From Calonectria ilicicola (taxonomy: Eukaryota > Ascomycota > Sordariomycetes > Hypocreales > Nectriaceae): 64,000 bases of DNA. Positions 54,937 to 64,000 of the stretch are shown here, piece after piece. The position numbers and the translations under genes are program-made. The stretch is from the NCBI GenBank assembly GCA_020809705.1, contig CP085834.1:248001-312000 (forward strand), given 5' to 3'. A model generated the notes under the pieces. It searched no databases, was not told where the DNA came from, and saw nothing but the letters and a program-made list of their open reading frames with translations. Every line of letters starts with the position of its first letter. Position 1 is the stretch's first letter.

Positions 54937-57321
54937 ATGGAAGACTCGAGGCAGAAACGAACCCATCGCGCTTGTGCGCCTTGTCGGTAAACCCCATTCA
55001 ACCTGCATACCACCCTTTTGCACTTCGAATAACGTAAAAATAGACGCAAGAAGGTCAAATGCTCTGGAGAACGCCCAATATGCTCGTTTTGTCAACGCCT
55101 TGGGCAACCCTGCGAGTATGGTACTAGTGAGCACTATTGTATGCAAGATGCGGTGTGCGATGGGAAAATGGTACGGTTAAAAGGCCTTGATGGTCAATTT
55201 TTGCGACTTGTTGACAATTTCTGTAGGCTTCTCGTGTAGAGGCCATGGATAGAAAACTCGATCAAGTACTACAACTGCTAAGGTAGTATTCTCCTTATCG
55301 CTGCCAATAGAGATGAATCAATGACCCGTTGCCTTAGCCATACCAAAATTCAATCGTCATCTGTGGCCCCCGTCAGATCATCACCTACATCTGGTCCCCT
55401 TCAGCAGCAGTCTGACATACAGCTGAGCATTCCAGCTCGGGCTGAATCGTAAGTAAATTTTGATTCTGGAATCGCTGTGCTCATCGGATCATTGATTGAA
55501 TCAAGATTGTACTCCGGAGACTACAGTCTCCTGGAGGCTGGACAACTCTACCAAACATGGTGTCACAACCAACCTCTGTACCTTTTCCGTCAAGAGCGGT
55601 TTCTTGAGACACTCCAACAGCGCGACGAGGAGCTTCGACTTGCAATCCAAGCGCTTAGCTATCGGTTCAGACCCACCCCACTGACAAGTGAGAGACAACA
55701 AACCCTGGAGGTCATGTCCAAGTCAAGTCGAAGATTGATCATGGACTGCGTTGCCAATGGGAATATCAAACTGTCCACTCTGCAATCACTTTGCATTTTG
55801 AGTATGACCTGCTTTTCAAGCGAGTCTCCACCCAACCTTGATGCTTAAATCACTCGGCTAACCTGAAAATGCAAAGATGGAAACGTGATGCAAGCTGGGC
55901 TTGATCTTGGCATGGCCCATTACTTCGCCGGCAATCTTCCACGCAACTCTTCGCTAGGCGACCCATTGGAGTGCTCTCTGTGCGTCGAAGCCATTTCGTT
56001 ACTGCAGAGCCTTCAAGAATCCATTCCTGACCCTTCGCGGTCAGTTAGCATTGGAGGTCTTTTTAAAAATGCCAGTTACCTTTTGGAGCTTTTCAACTAT
56101 CGATCCAACAAAATCTCCCCGCCACGAGACCTGGCCGCTGATGGAGACGAGGATTACGGCATCTTATTCTATGTGGCTCAAGCAGCCGAGGTCTGGCACA
56201 TGGCTAGGGCCTACGCAACCGTGCAAGTGGGAGCTGATGACCCTCCTCCTTGGAATCCGGATTCTGATTATTCGCTCGTCATGTTGCGTCATCTGGAACT
56301 TGATTCACAATTCCCTCTTAGGTATCGATTTGCCACAAATAATTTTGGAGGCCTGACCCCAGAAGCGCTGCACCAACGTAGAGACTACTGGAGCCCGTGG
56401 CTATTCATACAATTTGTTCACGCAGCGATTCCAGCTTTATTGAATCACCCTTTTCTCTTGTCTATGCGCCTAAAGAACTTTCGACACAAAATGCCTCAAA
56501 CCTTTATGCACCAGTCCTTTGATCACATATCAAGACACACTGCCTGGATTATCTGTTTTCTGGATCTTATTGAAAAACAGCCATTTCAGGTTACGGACCC
56601 TTTGATTGCACACTGCGTGGCTATATTTGCCACGATTCATTTGCAGCACAGTTTCGTTAAAGATGATGCGTTGCGAAAAAAGGCTCAGAATGGCTATGGC
56701 AAGTGCATGCAATTTTTAGAGCGCATGGGGTCGATGTGGCCCTCTGTTTTTAATATGGTACAGTTCACATGCGCTTTATTCAATGATACGGCTAACTTAA
56801 CCTGTATGTTGTAGGCTCAAAACTTGCGCAAATTGCGGGATAGCATTACAACCCTGCCAATCAACAACCATCAGGACACTCAACAGGACGAGAATCATGT
56901 GTCATGGTCAATCGATGCACAACTACTCTGGGATATTTTGATCTATCAAAAGGCTGGTCGAGAAAATGCTAGTGCCGATAGATCTATGTTTGTCAATGCC
57001 ACGACCTTGGAGACAGATCGTCAAGAACAAGATGTTGCAGAGTTTGCCATGGTAGGATCTGCAGGAATCTCTGGCCATAAAAAGGCTTGGAAAGAAATCT
57101 CGGCCTATGCACCAGAGGACAATGAGCGGCAACAGCTGTTCCAAACCATGACAACGCCAACCGGGGCTATCCTGCAACCAGCCCACACGGCAGATGACCG
57201 ATTGTTTGAAGGCCTCGTGGATATGAATATGATAGATCAAGGAGATTTGTTATTGCAGGCTGAGGATTTCGGAAGAGCCATGAATGATTGGATCAATTTT
57301 GATATGGCGGATGTATCTTAG
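54937..57321 (+). CDS. Zn2Cys6 transcription factor with fungal-specific middle domain
   Basis: Seven exons: 54937-54986, 55044-55170, 55227-55282, 55338-55448, 55506-55801, 55877-56757 and 56815-57321. All introns are GT-AG, 55-75 bp, with matching phases; total 675 residues. Intron 1 splits the zinc cluster. Spliced, it reads THRACAPCRRKKVKC, then SGERPICSFCQRLGQPCEY, with cysteines 13, 16, 23, 30, 33 and 40 in the canonical spacing. A short coiled-coil linker (EAMDRKLDQVLQLL) follows. The middle homology region begins near LYQTWCHNQPLYLFRQERF and includes LQSLCILNGNVMQAGLDLG across the fifth intron. Acidic, Met/Asp-rich C-terminus (MNDWINFDMADVS) may activate transcription. Targets are unknown. 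Confidence 0.88.
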
Positions 57322-57550
57322 GATATTGTCGTGCATGTTATCGAATGGGGAGAGATGGGACCAATTTAGGGTATAAAATTGTTTGAATATTAAACTATCC
57401 GGTGTCACTCTACAGCAAAGGACAGTTATCTCTAATAGTTAACCTTCTATAGATCGCTGTCCGGCTCGTATCCATAAGATTTAATGTTGATATCCAAATT
57501 AAAAATAACCTTGTATCCGGATAGATCATCTATCGAGTACAGCAAGACTA

Positions 57551-57838
57551 CTATGAAACTTTAGTAAACCGCATTCTGACAAGAAAATGCACACGAGTAC
57601 TCACAGAAATCGTGCAGATTCTATTACTACCCGATTCGGCAATTGTCAGGCTTGGCTCGCCAGATCGAGTTTGACCAGCCGCACATGTAGCCACGTTGGA
57701 AACAAGAGGAGTGCAAAAATCTCCCACAGGAATTGTAACAGCTCGAGTGACGCGACGACAGTCTCCTTGAGGGGCTGCAATAGCGGATGCAGAGAAAACA
57801 GCAATCAAGGCCGTCAGAGTGAGAGTTGGAAATTGCAT
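57551..57838 (-). CDS. Small secreted protein
   Basis: 95 residues if unspliced. Signal peptide MQFPTLTLTALIAVFSASAI ends near AAPQ, leaving a short mature chain with four cysteines (DCRRV, DFCTP, ATCAAG, RICTI). A GTGAGT donor right after RICTIS and a TTTACTAAAG...CATAG acceptor 54 bp later would place a TAG stop at once, giving a 78-residue form without the odd basic tail; I think this is more likely. The family is not recognised. It may be an effector-like or wall-associated protein, which is speculation. Confidence 0.65.
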   Translation of the reverse strand: MQFPTLTLTALIAVFSASAIAAPQGDCRRVTRAVTIPVGDFCTPLVSNVATCAAGQTRSGEPSLTIAESGSNRICTISVSTRVHFLVRMRFTKVS

Positions 57839-58266
57839 TTTGGAAGAAGAGGGACAAGCTTTTTGTTGAGAAGGTGGTTTTCTTATGGTGGTTGGAAAAT
57901 AAAGCTGAAAGGTGATGAGTGTTTTCGAATTTCAAGTCAGTAATGAAGTGGTTTATATAGAGTTGAATAAAGGCTACATCTCGCCTAAAATGTTCATTGA
58001 CCGAAGCCTCTCCGTGATTTTTTATTTCGTCCATGGTGAGAACCTTCCACCATACAAGCAGGTCCTTGTCTGCAGGAAACATTCACGACTTCCGTCATAG
58101 TAACTGACTTTAAATTAGCCAAATGTAGAGCGGTGATTCAAGGTCCGCACTAGGTGGAGAATTTAACGTGATGTAAACAGATGATAACTTTAAATAATAG
58201 CGCAAGTGCCACCCAAGTACGGAGTCCGTGAAGTAGTGGCCTTTGTGCAATGGCGGAGTCCGTGTA

Positions 58267-58745
58267 ATTGATTAGTATTGAATCTAGCCTTTGCTTCAAA
58301 GGGCGCCTGCTCTTGCGAGCAGGAAACAGTAGATAATGCCGTGAGGCTAAGAACAGTGAGATGTAGAAAGTGAGGCTCATACCCAGCCTTTGACAGTGAC
58401 TCAGAGTACCCCAAAAGGGTTCCAAATTTTCAGTTTTCTTGGAGCCTGATGTGAAGAGATTTCGGCTGTTGCACCCAGCAGCTAAGCTGCCAAGGCGCAT
58501 GATACATAACATTGATTGATTAGTATTCAATCTAGCCTTTGCTTCAAAGGGCGCCCGCTCTTGTGAGAAGGAAACATTAGACAATGCCGTGAGGCTAAGA
58601 ACAGTGAGATGCAGACAGAGAGGCTCATACCTAGCCTTTGATAGTGACCAAGATCCAAAGGGTTCCAAATTTTCAGTTTTCTTGATGCCTAATGTGAGGG
58701 GATTTCAGACACCTAGCGACTAAGCTTTCAAGACACATCGTGAGA
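58267..58745. repeat. Tandem duplication, unit about 248 bp
   Basis: attgattagtatt...aatctagcct begins at 58267 and again at 58515. Both units then share tttgcttcaaagggcgcc, atgccgtgaggctaag and ggttccaaattttcag at matching spacing, with scattered substitutions and small gaps (roughly 85% alike by eye). The second unit is slightly shorter. Its role is unknown. Confidence 0.8.
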
Positions 58746-58920
58746 TGGCCTAATAGACAACAGAACCAAACTTCGTAAAAGCTTCAACAATAACAAAAAG
58801 GTGAATTTGCTTGCGTGAGGGGGAGAAAAATTTCTTCCTCCCTCATCAACAGTTGCAAGCTCCGTCTCTATAATGCATAACATTTTGTCCAGTTTTATTT
58901 TCAGCTTTGGTTATTATTAA

Positions 58921-59111
58921 AAGTCTTGCTGCGCGCACACATACATTTTACTAGGTGCACACATTAAACTACTTAGCTGGGGCCTTTCTAGAAAATCCTA
59001 AGATAATTTAAAGAAAGTATCAAAATTATTTATTTGATTCTTATTTCTTTATTTTGGTGTTAGATGCAGGTACCTTATGTGTGCACCTAACAAAATGCAT
59101 GTGTGCGCGCA
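58921..59111. mobile_element. Short inverted-repeat element (MITE), copy 2
   Basis: 191 bp. Left end ctgcgcgcacacatacattt and right end, in reverse complement, ctgcgcgcacacatgcattt, extend the TIR to about 36 bp with few mismatches (…aggtgcacac on both). Shares its left 100 bp with 13051-13288. No clear target duplication was found. Confidence 0.85.
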
Positions 59112-59857
59112 GGAATACTCGTATTAATATGTGAATAAGGAATTGAATCTGTGGGGTTTACGTGTTCGAGCCCAGGTCAAGATCCCCTGGTTGCTTCTCA
59201 ATGCAGACGGTGGTGTTTAATATTAACCAATGCTATGTCTAGAGCCAAGTGATTAGTTTTAATGTGGTAGTTTAAATGATATCTAATCGGTGCATGTTTA
59301 TTTTGTTGCACTTTGGGACCAGACTGTTCATGGAAAAACTCCTTTCTTTTCAGAGCGCTTGGCAAAAAGGTTAGATGACGTGGAGTATCTTGCCCATTCA
59401 CACCACTCCTTCCAAGCTCATGTAAGCATCAATTTGGGGCATAATGAGCTAGAATCCTCGGCAATTCCTGCTATTCGGTACCTTGGGAGCTGACTAGGCC
59501 CTTGACAGCATGGTTTAGCCATAGATAACCGGTTAGCTGGATACCAAAAAGAGTTGAGCTTGTATCAATACATCCCAGCGATGGCTGGGGGGTTGCTTTA
59601 ACAGCAAAAGCGAAATTCCAGCATTATGAATTTGATGAAATATTTGTTTGAGACATTTAGATATATTGTTCTGCCCGTGTAGTGGTAGTTGTTATGCTTA
59701 AATAGCCTCCATGAACCAAAGCCAACTGAGCTCCATCTTCTAACGTCTTGCCTTTTACAACTTGACGAACCTCTTCTCTCAGCATGAAAATGGTGATTCC
59801 AATCCTTAATCTCTGACCAATATGAGCATCATAAGAATTGCTCCGATGACTGAGCAC

Positions 59858-60292
59858 TTATAGGCAGATGCCGGAACAGTATGTATCCCCGTTGAATGGG
59901 TAGCAATCGTCTCGCGGGTCGTCGTAGCATCGCTTGCCCCTTGGGCATCCCAATCCACCGATTTCATCGCACGTCTGCACTGTGTTTGAGACGCAGATGC
60001 CGGGAAGATCAGCAACAAGGCCGTACATATCTGGGAACCGAGGATCTTCGAGGCATGATGATCCTGAGTTGCACCATTTCGGGTTCATGGTATATCCCCC
60101 ACAGGAAGAGTATTTCTTCGAACAAGTACCTTCGCAAAATTCCATATCCGTGCAGCTCGAATCGTTGGGGACGCAGACCATGTTGCGAGGGCAAGGGTCC
60201 ATGTCGTCTCCGCAGGATATGTTCTCGCGCCATGCGAAGCCAAAAGGCACAAGGCTCAGAGCCACTGAGGTGATAATGTAACTGAGAAACAT
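59858..60292 (-). CDS. Secreted cysteine-rich protein
   Basis: 144 residues from ATG 60292, chosen because it opens a signal peptide (MFLSYIITSVALSLVPFGFA); the frame is open 54 codons further upstream without a signal. The mature chain has 16 cysteines, which suggests eight disulfides, in a repeated pattern (CSKKYSSCGGYTMNPKWC, SGSSCLEDPRFPDMYG, LADLPGIC is read as VADLPGICVSN, GLGCPRGKRCYDDPRDDC). The NPxWC...DPR...LPGIC layout is shared with a widespread fungal family of secreted cysteine-rich proteins. No enzyme motif. An effector or self-defence role is possible but not shown. Confidence 0.82.
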   Translation of the reverse strand: MFLSYIITSVALSLVPFGFAWRENISCGDDMDPCPRNMVCVPNDSSCTDMEFCEGTCSKKYSSCGGYTMNPKWCNSGSSCLEDPRFPDMYGLVADLPGICVSNTVQTCDEIGGLGCPRGKRCYDDPRDDCYPFNGDTYCSGICL

Positions 60293-61882
60293 TTTTGAAG
60301 AAAGATTGATGATGTGTTCGATACTTGTTTGCTGTAGAAAAGAAAGCCAAAGGAGCTTCCAGGGTTCTAGGGCAGTGCTTTTATAGATAAATAGCTCAAT
60401 TAAATGTTCTTCGTAATAAGTCCGTCGGGCCATTGCTCTATCCGAAGAGTACATGCATACGGTTCAAGTTACACGCGCACTACCATGCTGCACATAGACG
60501 ACTATTGATTGAAGAAGGAATGGTGTCAGCATTCCGGTGCTGCCTCGCTAAATTCCACCTCAAGCAGCATACCATTAGGACGACGCGAGGTTTGGCGGTA
60601 GGACAAAAGAACCATATGGTTGACATTGTGGTCTGGAGCTAACGACATTGCCATCTTTGGGTTAAGATTTAAAACATGCTTGTCCTACTAGTGCACCAGA
60701 TAAAGGAGATCGACGCTATTGTTACTTGAAATTTATTAGTGTTGACATTTTTGATTCAGCCGTGAGGGTTAAACAGGTCGCGACTGTTCGAAATTCCAGT
60801 CACATCGTCTAAAAAAGCGCTCGCATGCACAAAATCCACTTGCATGTCTAAATTTAGATTGCAACGTTACTGATGCTTGTGTAGGAAAAGGTTGCTTTTG
60901 TGTTAAATGCTGAATATTAATTATGGTGAACTGAACTAAATTGATCCACCGCATCCAGCTTTTTCTGAAGGGCTTTCCTTGGCGTGTGATGTTTGCACAA
61001 TATGCACAGTAATGTGCATTTTATGCACAGCAATTCAAGCCGTGTCCCAAGCTTCAAGATGAATAGAATTGCCATTTAACACATACATTAACCTTTCACT
61101 GTCTTTTTAAAATGATAACAGCTAAACACATGCCTTATTTTCTCACATGGCGGTGTTTTGAATGTGGAGAAATCTGGCCAAAAGACTGCGAAGGAATTCC
61201 TCACAGAACAAATTAGGCGCATTGGGATCAGATCAGGGTGGGATAGCCAGTCCAGTCCATGGCATGATGTTGCTGATCTCCCACTAAGACCCGTTAAACC
61301 TCGATGACTTTGTCCGAAGTAGTGTGAATTTGATTCGGTGGTGGGCAAATAGTTTGTGTCCCCCCCACATCCATCTACATCAGCTTCGTGCCTTGACCCT
61401 CATTTTGCCATGACCGCATCTTTAAATTGGATATGAATAGACACTTATAATTCCCCTAAATAGACAGACGTACAAGCTCATGTAATTTCGGTCCATAAAA
61501 AGTAGAGCACTTGTCAAAATGGAAGACTGGAGCAACAGAAAATGCGGTGATGTATTCAGCATCGCACCCCCGCACTTGCATTCGTCATCGGCTGCTCTTA
61601 TTGGAGCCCGACGACCCGGCGCCTCGATCAAATCGGCACGTGGATCGGCAAAGGACCACAAGTGATCTGCGAATTGTCAACCCCCGCGCGTGGCATTACT
61701 AAGGAATTTGTTCACTCGCCGAGGAGGTCGCGAATGTAGATGCGGGGACGAAGAGCCCAGTCTTTTGCATGACTGGCCCCAGACCTTTCACATACTTGGA
61801 CCATCCACCTCAGCTTAGGACGCGTTAGATACCCTTCAATCTTGTCTGGGCAGATTGCCAAAGTGGCGGATAACGTAACATC
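60293..61882. other. Intergenic, no supported gene
   Basis: About 1.6 kb between divergent genes. At 60990-61035 the word tgcaca recurs three times (ttgcacaatatgcacagtaa, then tgcattttatgcacagc). No gene or transposon recognised. Confidence 0.4.
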
Positions 61883-62518
61883 ATGCAAAAAGTTGATGCT
61901 GCAGCCGTGCTGGAACTTTCACAATGGCCTACAGCGCAAAAGTTCGTGGCGCGTTGCGCTGACTTCTTTCAAGAAGTACAGGACTTGTAAGCAAGACAAA
62001 TCTTTTTTGAACCATTTATTCAGCTTTCGAATGTGTCGAGCTAAATATTGTTTAGGACCCCCGGAAAAGAACTAGAGGCCAAATTGAATAGCGAATATGG
62101 CCCTGGAAATCAATACTACGAAGAATTTTGTAGCTTCATAAAGAAGGGCCTGGAAGAGGGATGGGTCGCTCAAACAGAGCTTGATGGGCCCAAATACCGC
62201 CGAGGTAGAATCGCTTCGCCCAGTGCGGAAACGAGATACTTTAGTATCACAACCGTCTTCATGGAAAGCCAGGCAGAATACACGGGCCAGTATCACGCAC
62301 ACCCCTACGGTGAAATCAACTGCGTTGTGCAACTGGATCCTACTGCTGAGCTCAAGGGCATGCAGGGCTGGCAAGGAGCCGGTTGGACGTCTCCAGGTCC
62401 TGGAACTCATCACTATCCTGAAGTCCGCGGAGGAGCATTGGTGGCCTTGTTCTTCCTCCCCGCCGGTCGCATTTCATATAATGCGACTCCAGACATGCCA
62501 CAACCAGTGTCGCTGTGA
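61883..62518 (+). CDS. DUF4863-type protein (p-hydroxylaminobenzoate lyase-like)
   Basis: Two exons (61883-61986 and 62056-62518) over a 69-bp intron with GTAAGC donor; 188 residues. The sequence matches, by memory of the family, the small lyase that opens nitroaromatic breakdown in bacteria by converting 4-hydroxylaminobenzoate to protocatechuate and ammonia. Conserved parts: FFQEVQDLTPGKELEAKLN across the junction, YYEEFCSFIKKGLEEGW, and a cupin-like core with possible metal ligands in GQYHAHPYGEINCVV and SPGPGTHHYPEVRGG. No signal peptide, so cytosolic. The physiological substrate in a fungus is not known. Confidence 0.72.
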
Positions 62519-62971
62519 GCGATGGCAATGGTCTACCTATATGTGTATGCTTTAACGGATGCAACTGAGTTTTGAATATCAGTGATTTAAAATACGAGTT
62601 GAATAATTATTTGCAATGTGCTTACGCAGTGAGTCCGAGGTTTTTTTTTTTTTTATAAAAAACAAGAATATCTTAATTCTTCAAAAAATATACCAAGAAA
62701 ATCACGCCCCATCCACACAGACACAAATCTCTCACTAGGTCGACATCGTGTTTGGAAAATGAAGCATCCAAAACAATCCACACACAGACGCACGATTGCC
62801 ATGACTAATCAATATTGCTCTCCTGCTATCCACTAAATTCGCTCGTAGCTCCGTTAGCCAATCTGATTATGCAAGTAAGGCCAGGCTGCAGCGGCCACAA
62901 TGATTAACCCCTCATCATACTCTACGTCTCCTGTGCTATTGTGTCGGCATTAACTAGGGCTTGCAAAAAGC
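62519..62971. other. Intergenic, promoter of TPR-repeat gene
   Basis: About 450 bp; a T-run at 62641-62654 and no gene recognised. Confidence 0.4.
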
Positions 62972-64000
62972 ATGCAGAGCACTGTTTACAATGATAGCGA
63001 CGCTGAAATGTCCACCAGTGAACCTTCTACTAACATTGATGGTGATATTCAGCTGATGAAAGAAGTCGCCGATGAACACCACAGCGGCGATCCAGACTAT
63101 GCAGTATCCATGAGATCGCTAGCAATTCTGTTTACCGACAAATATGCTACAACAGAAAACATAGCAGATCTAGATGAGGCTATCAATTATGGCAAAGAGG
63201 CCGTCAGCGAAACACCATCCCAACATCAGCTGCATTGTCCTCTGTTGGCTATCCAAGCAGACAACCTTCGTGGGAGGTACAAAAGGACTCAAAACCCAAC
63301 TGACCTCGACAAAGCTATTCAATTACGGAGAGAGTTTGTGGACTTGATTCCCCGGGACGCCCCAGACTGTGGGGCGGATATTGCCAGCCTTCAACTACTT
63401 CTATTGGATCGCTATGCGAGGACTAAAAACATGGATGATCTGAATGAAGCCATCCAAATTGCAAGGGAAGCTATGAATGCGACACCCGAAAGCCACTCGT
63501 ACCACAGAGTGTACCTGACCAACCTTGCGGATCAGCCTGCTACCCGGTACTCAAGAACGAGGGTGGTCGCAGACCTTGACGAAGTCATCAAATTATATAG
63601 AGAAGCAGTTAATTTGCTTCCTACCGAGGACCAAAATTATGCGCCATACCTGAGTCGTCTTATAAGCCACATCGACGGTCGATATTTAAAGCTAGGCTCC
63701 CTGGCTGATTTAAAAGAAACCATCCGGTTACAGAAGAAGATGCTTTCCATTGTCCCAGATGATGACCCTCATAGGGCAGCAGACCTAGACAACCTCGCAA
63801 ATCAACTCAACAAACAATTTGAGAGAACAGGAAAAGTCAAATATCTAGATCAGGCCATAGAGATTTCTCGAAAATCCGCCAAGGAAGCTGCCAATGACCG
63901 AGAGGCTGCAGAATATCTCTGTAGCCTTGGAAATCACATGGCAGATCGATATAGAAGACTGGGTAGATTACCCGATCTTGAGGATTCCATCAAAGTATTA
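62972..64000 (+). CDS. TPR-repeat protein, 5' part (runs off the window)
   Basis: Open for 343 codons from ATG 62972 to the window end, no stop or intron needed. After a short acidic N-terminus it consists of degenerate ~45-50-residue helical repeats of the form LDEAIxxxREAV...P...H...L..LA..L..RY.RT, for example LDEAINYGKEAV, LDKAIQLRREFV, LNEAIQIAREAM, LDEVIKLYREAV, LKETIRLQKKML and LDQAIEISRKSA. This repeat type is the usual N-terminal arm of fungal proteins that end in a CHAT (caspase-like) domain, and also occurs in NLR-like proteins. Whether such a domain follows cannot be seen. Probably a signalling or allorecognition protein; inference. Confidence 0.8.
   Translation, partial: MQSTVYNDSDAEMSTSEPSTNIDGDIQLMKEVADEHHSGDPDYAVSMRSLAILFTDKYATTENIADLDEAINYGKEAVSETPSQHQLHCPLLAIQADNLRGRYKRTQNPTDLDKAIQLRREFVDLIPRDAPDCGADIASLQLLLLDRYARTKNMDDLNEAIQIAREAMNATPESHSYHRVYLTNLADQPATRYSRTRVVADLDEVIKLYREAVNLLPTEDQNYAPYLSRLISHIDGRYLKLGSLADLKETIRLQKKMLSIVPDDDPHRAADLDNLANQLNKQFERTGKVKYLDQAIEISRKSAKEAANDREAAEYLCSLGNHMADRYRRLGRLPDLEDSIKVL

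Larger units (their letters stand above)
57839..59857. other. Repeat-bearing intergenic region
   Basis: About 2 kb between two genes for small secreted proteins on the minus strand. It contains a 248-bp tandem duplication (58267-58745) and MITE copy 2 (58921-59111). A 172-codon minus frame across the duplication (58150-58668) is not supported as a gene. Confidence 0.5.

Noticed and set aside
54844..55180. Open frames of about 100 codons on both strands over the first exons of the Zn2Cys6 gene
   Set aside because: The spliced third frame gives a full zinc cluster, which explains this stretch better.
58150..58668. 172-codon minus-strand frame spanning the tandem duplication
   Set aside because: Its internal repetition follows from the DNA duplication, and no start context or motif supports it.

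Overview
The window looks like nuclear DNA of a filamentous ascomycete (Pezizomycotina; Hypocreales-like is my inference only). The genes carry short GT-AG introns (45 to about 150 bp). They include a HET-domain protein, an RTA1-like membrane protein and two Zn2Cys6 regulators, all typical of these fungi. A 19.7 kb AT-rich block bears the marks of repeat-induced point mutation (RIP).

Layout. 0.8-2.2 kb: a peroxisomal flavin amine oxidase of the fructosyl-amino-acid/saccharopine oxidase type. 3.8-5.9 kb: a secreted sedolisin (tripeptidyl-peptidase-like). 6.1-12.9 kb: a small carbohydrate-use group, with a secreted GH43 enzyme and a secreted clan GH-A glycosidase sharing a divergent promoter, followed by an MFS sugar transporter. 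13.7-19.7 kb: HET protein, RTA1-like protein and a Zn2Cys6 factor. 21.2-29.2 kb: a four-exon, Gag-like, three-zinc-knuckle protein on the minus strand, head to head with a LINE-type endonuclease/reverse transcriptase on the plus strand whose reading frame appears to be interrupted by spliceosomal introns.

30.55-50.27 kb: one outer DNA transposon with 95-bp terminal inverted repeats, swollen from about 2.9 kb to 19.7 kb by nested insertions. A Gypsy chromovirus (31011-47814, target duplication GCAAT/GTAAT) was entered by a second copy of the same family in opposite orientation (32530-40151, duplication AAAAA). That second copy was entered by an intact 494-bp TRIM-like element with identical 140-bp LTRs (33614-34107, duplication GAATG). 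Both LTRs of the outer Gypsy were each hit by a TA-targeting DNA element with related termini (31296-31720 and 45811-47666). Almost everything here is RIP-degraded except the youngest pieces. The outer transposon ends 53 bp before the start codon of the gene at 50323.

50.3-64 kb: a fungal protein with an F-box/2EXR-like N-terminus, a PIF1-like helicase, a seven-exon Zn2Cys6 factor, two small secreted cysteine-containing proteins, a DUF4863-type lyase-like protein, and the start of a TPR-repeat protein cut by the window edge. Two copies of one short MITE lie at 13.05 and 58.92 kb.

Gene functions are assigned by recognising motifs; no database search was run. Exon joins were worked out by hand from GT-AG signals, reading phase and family expectation.
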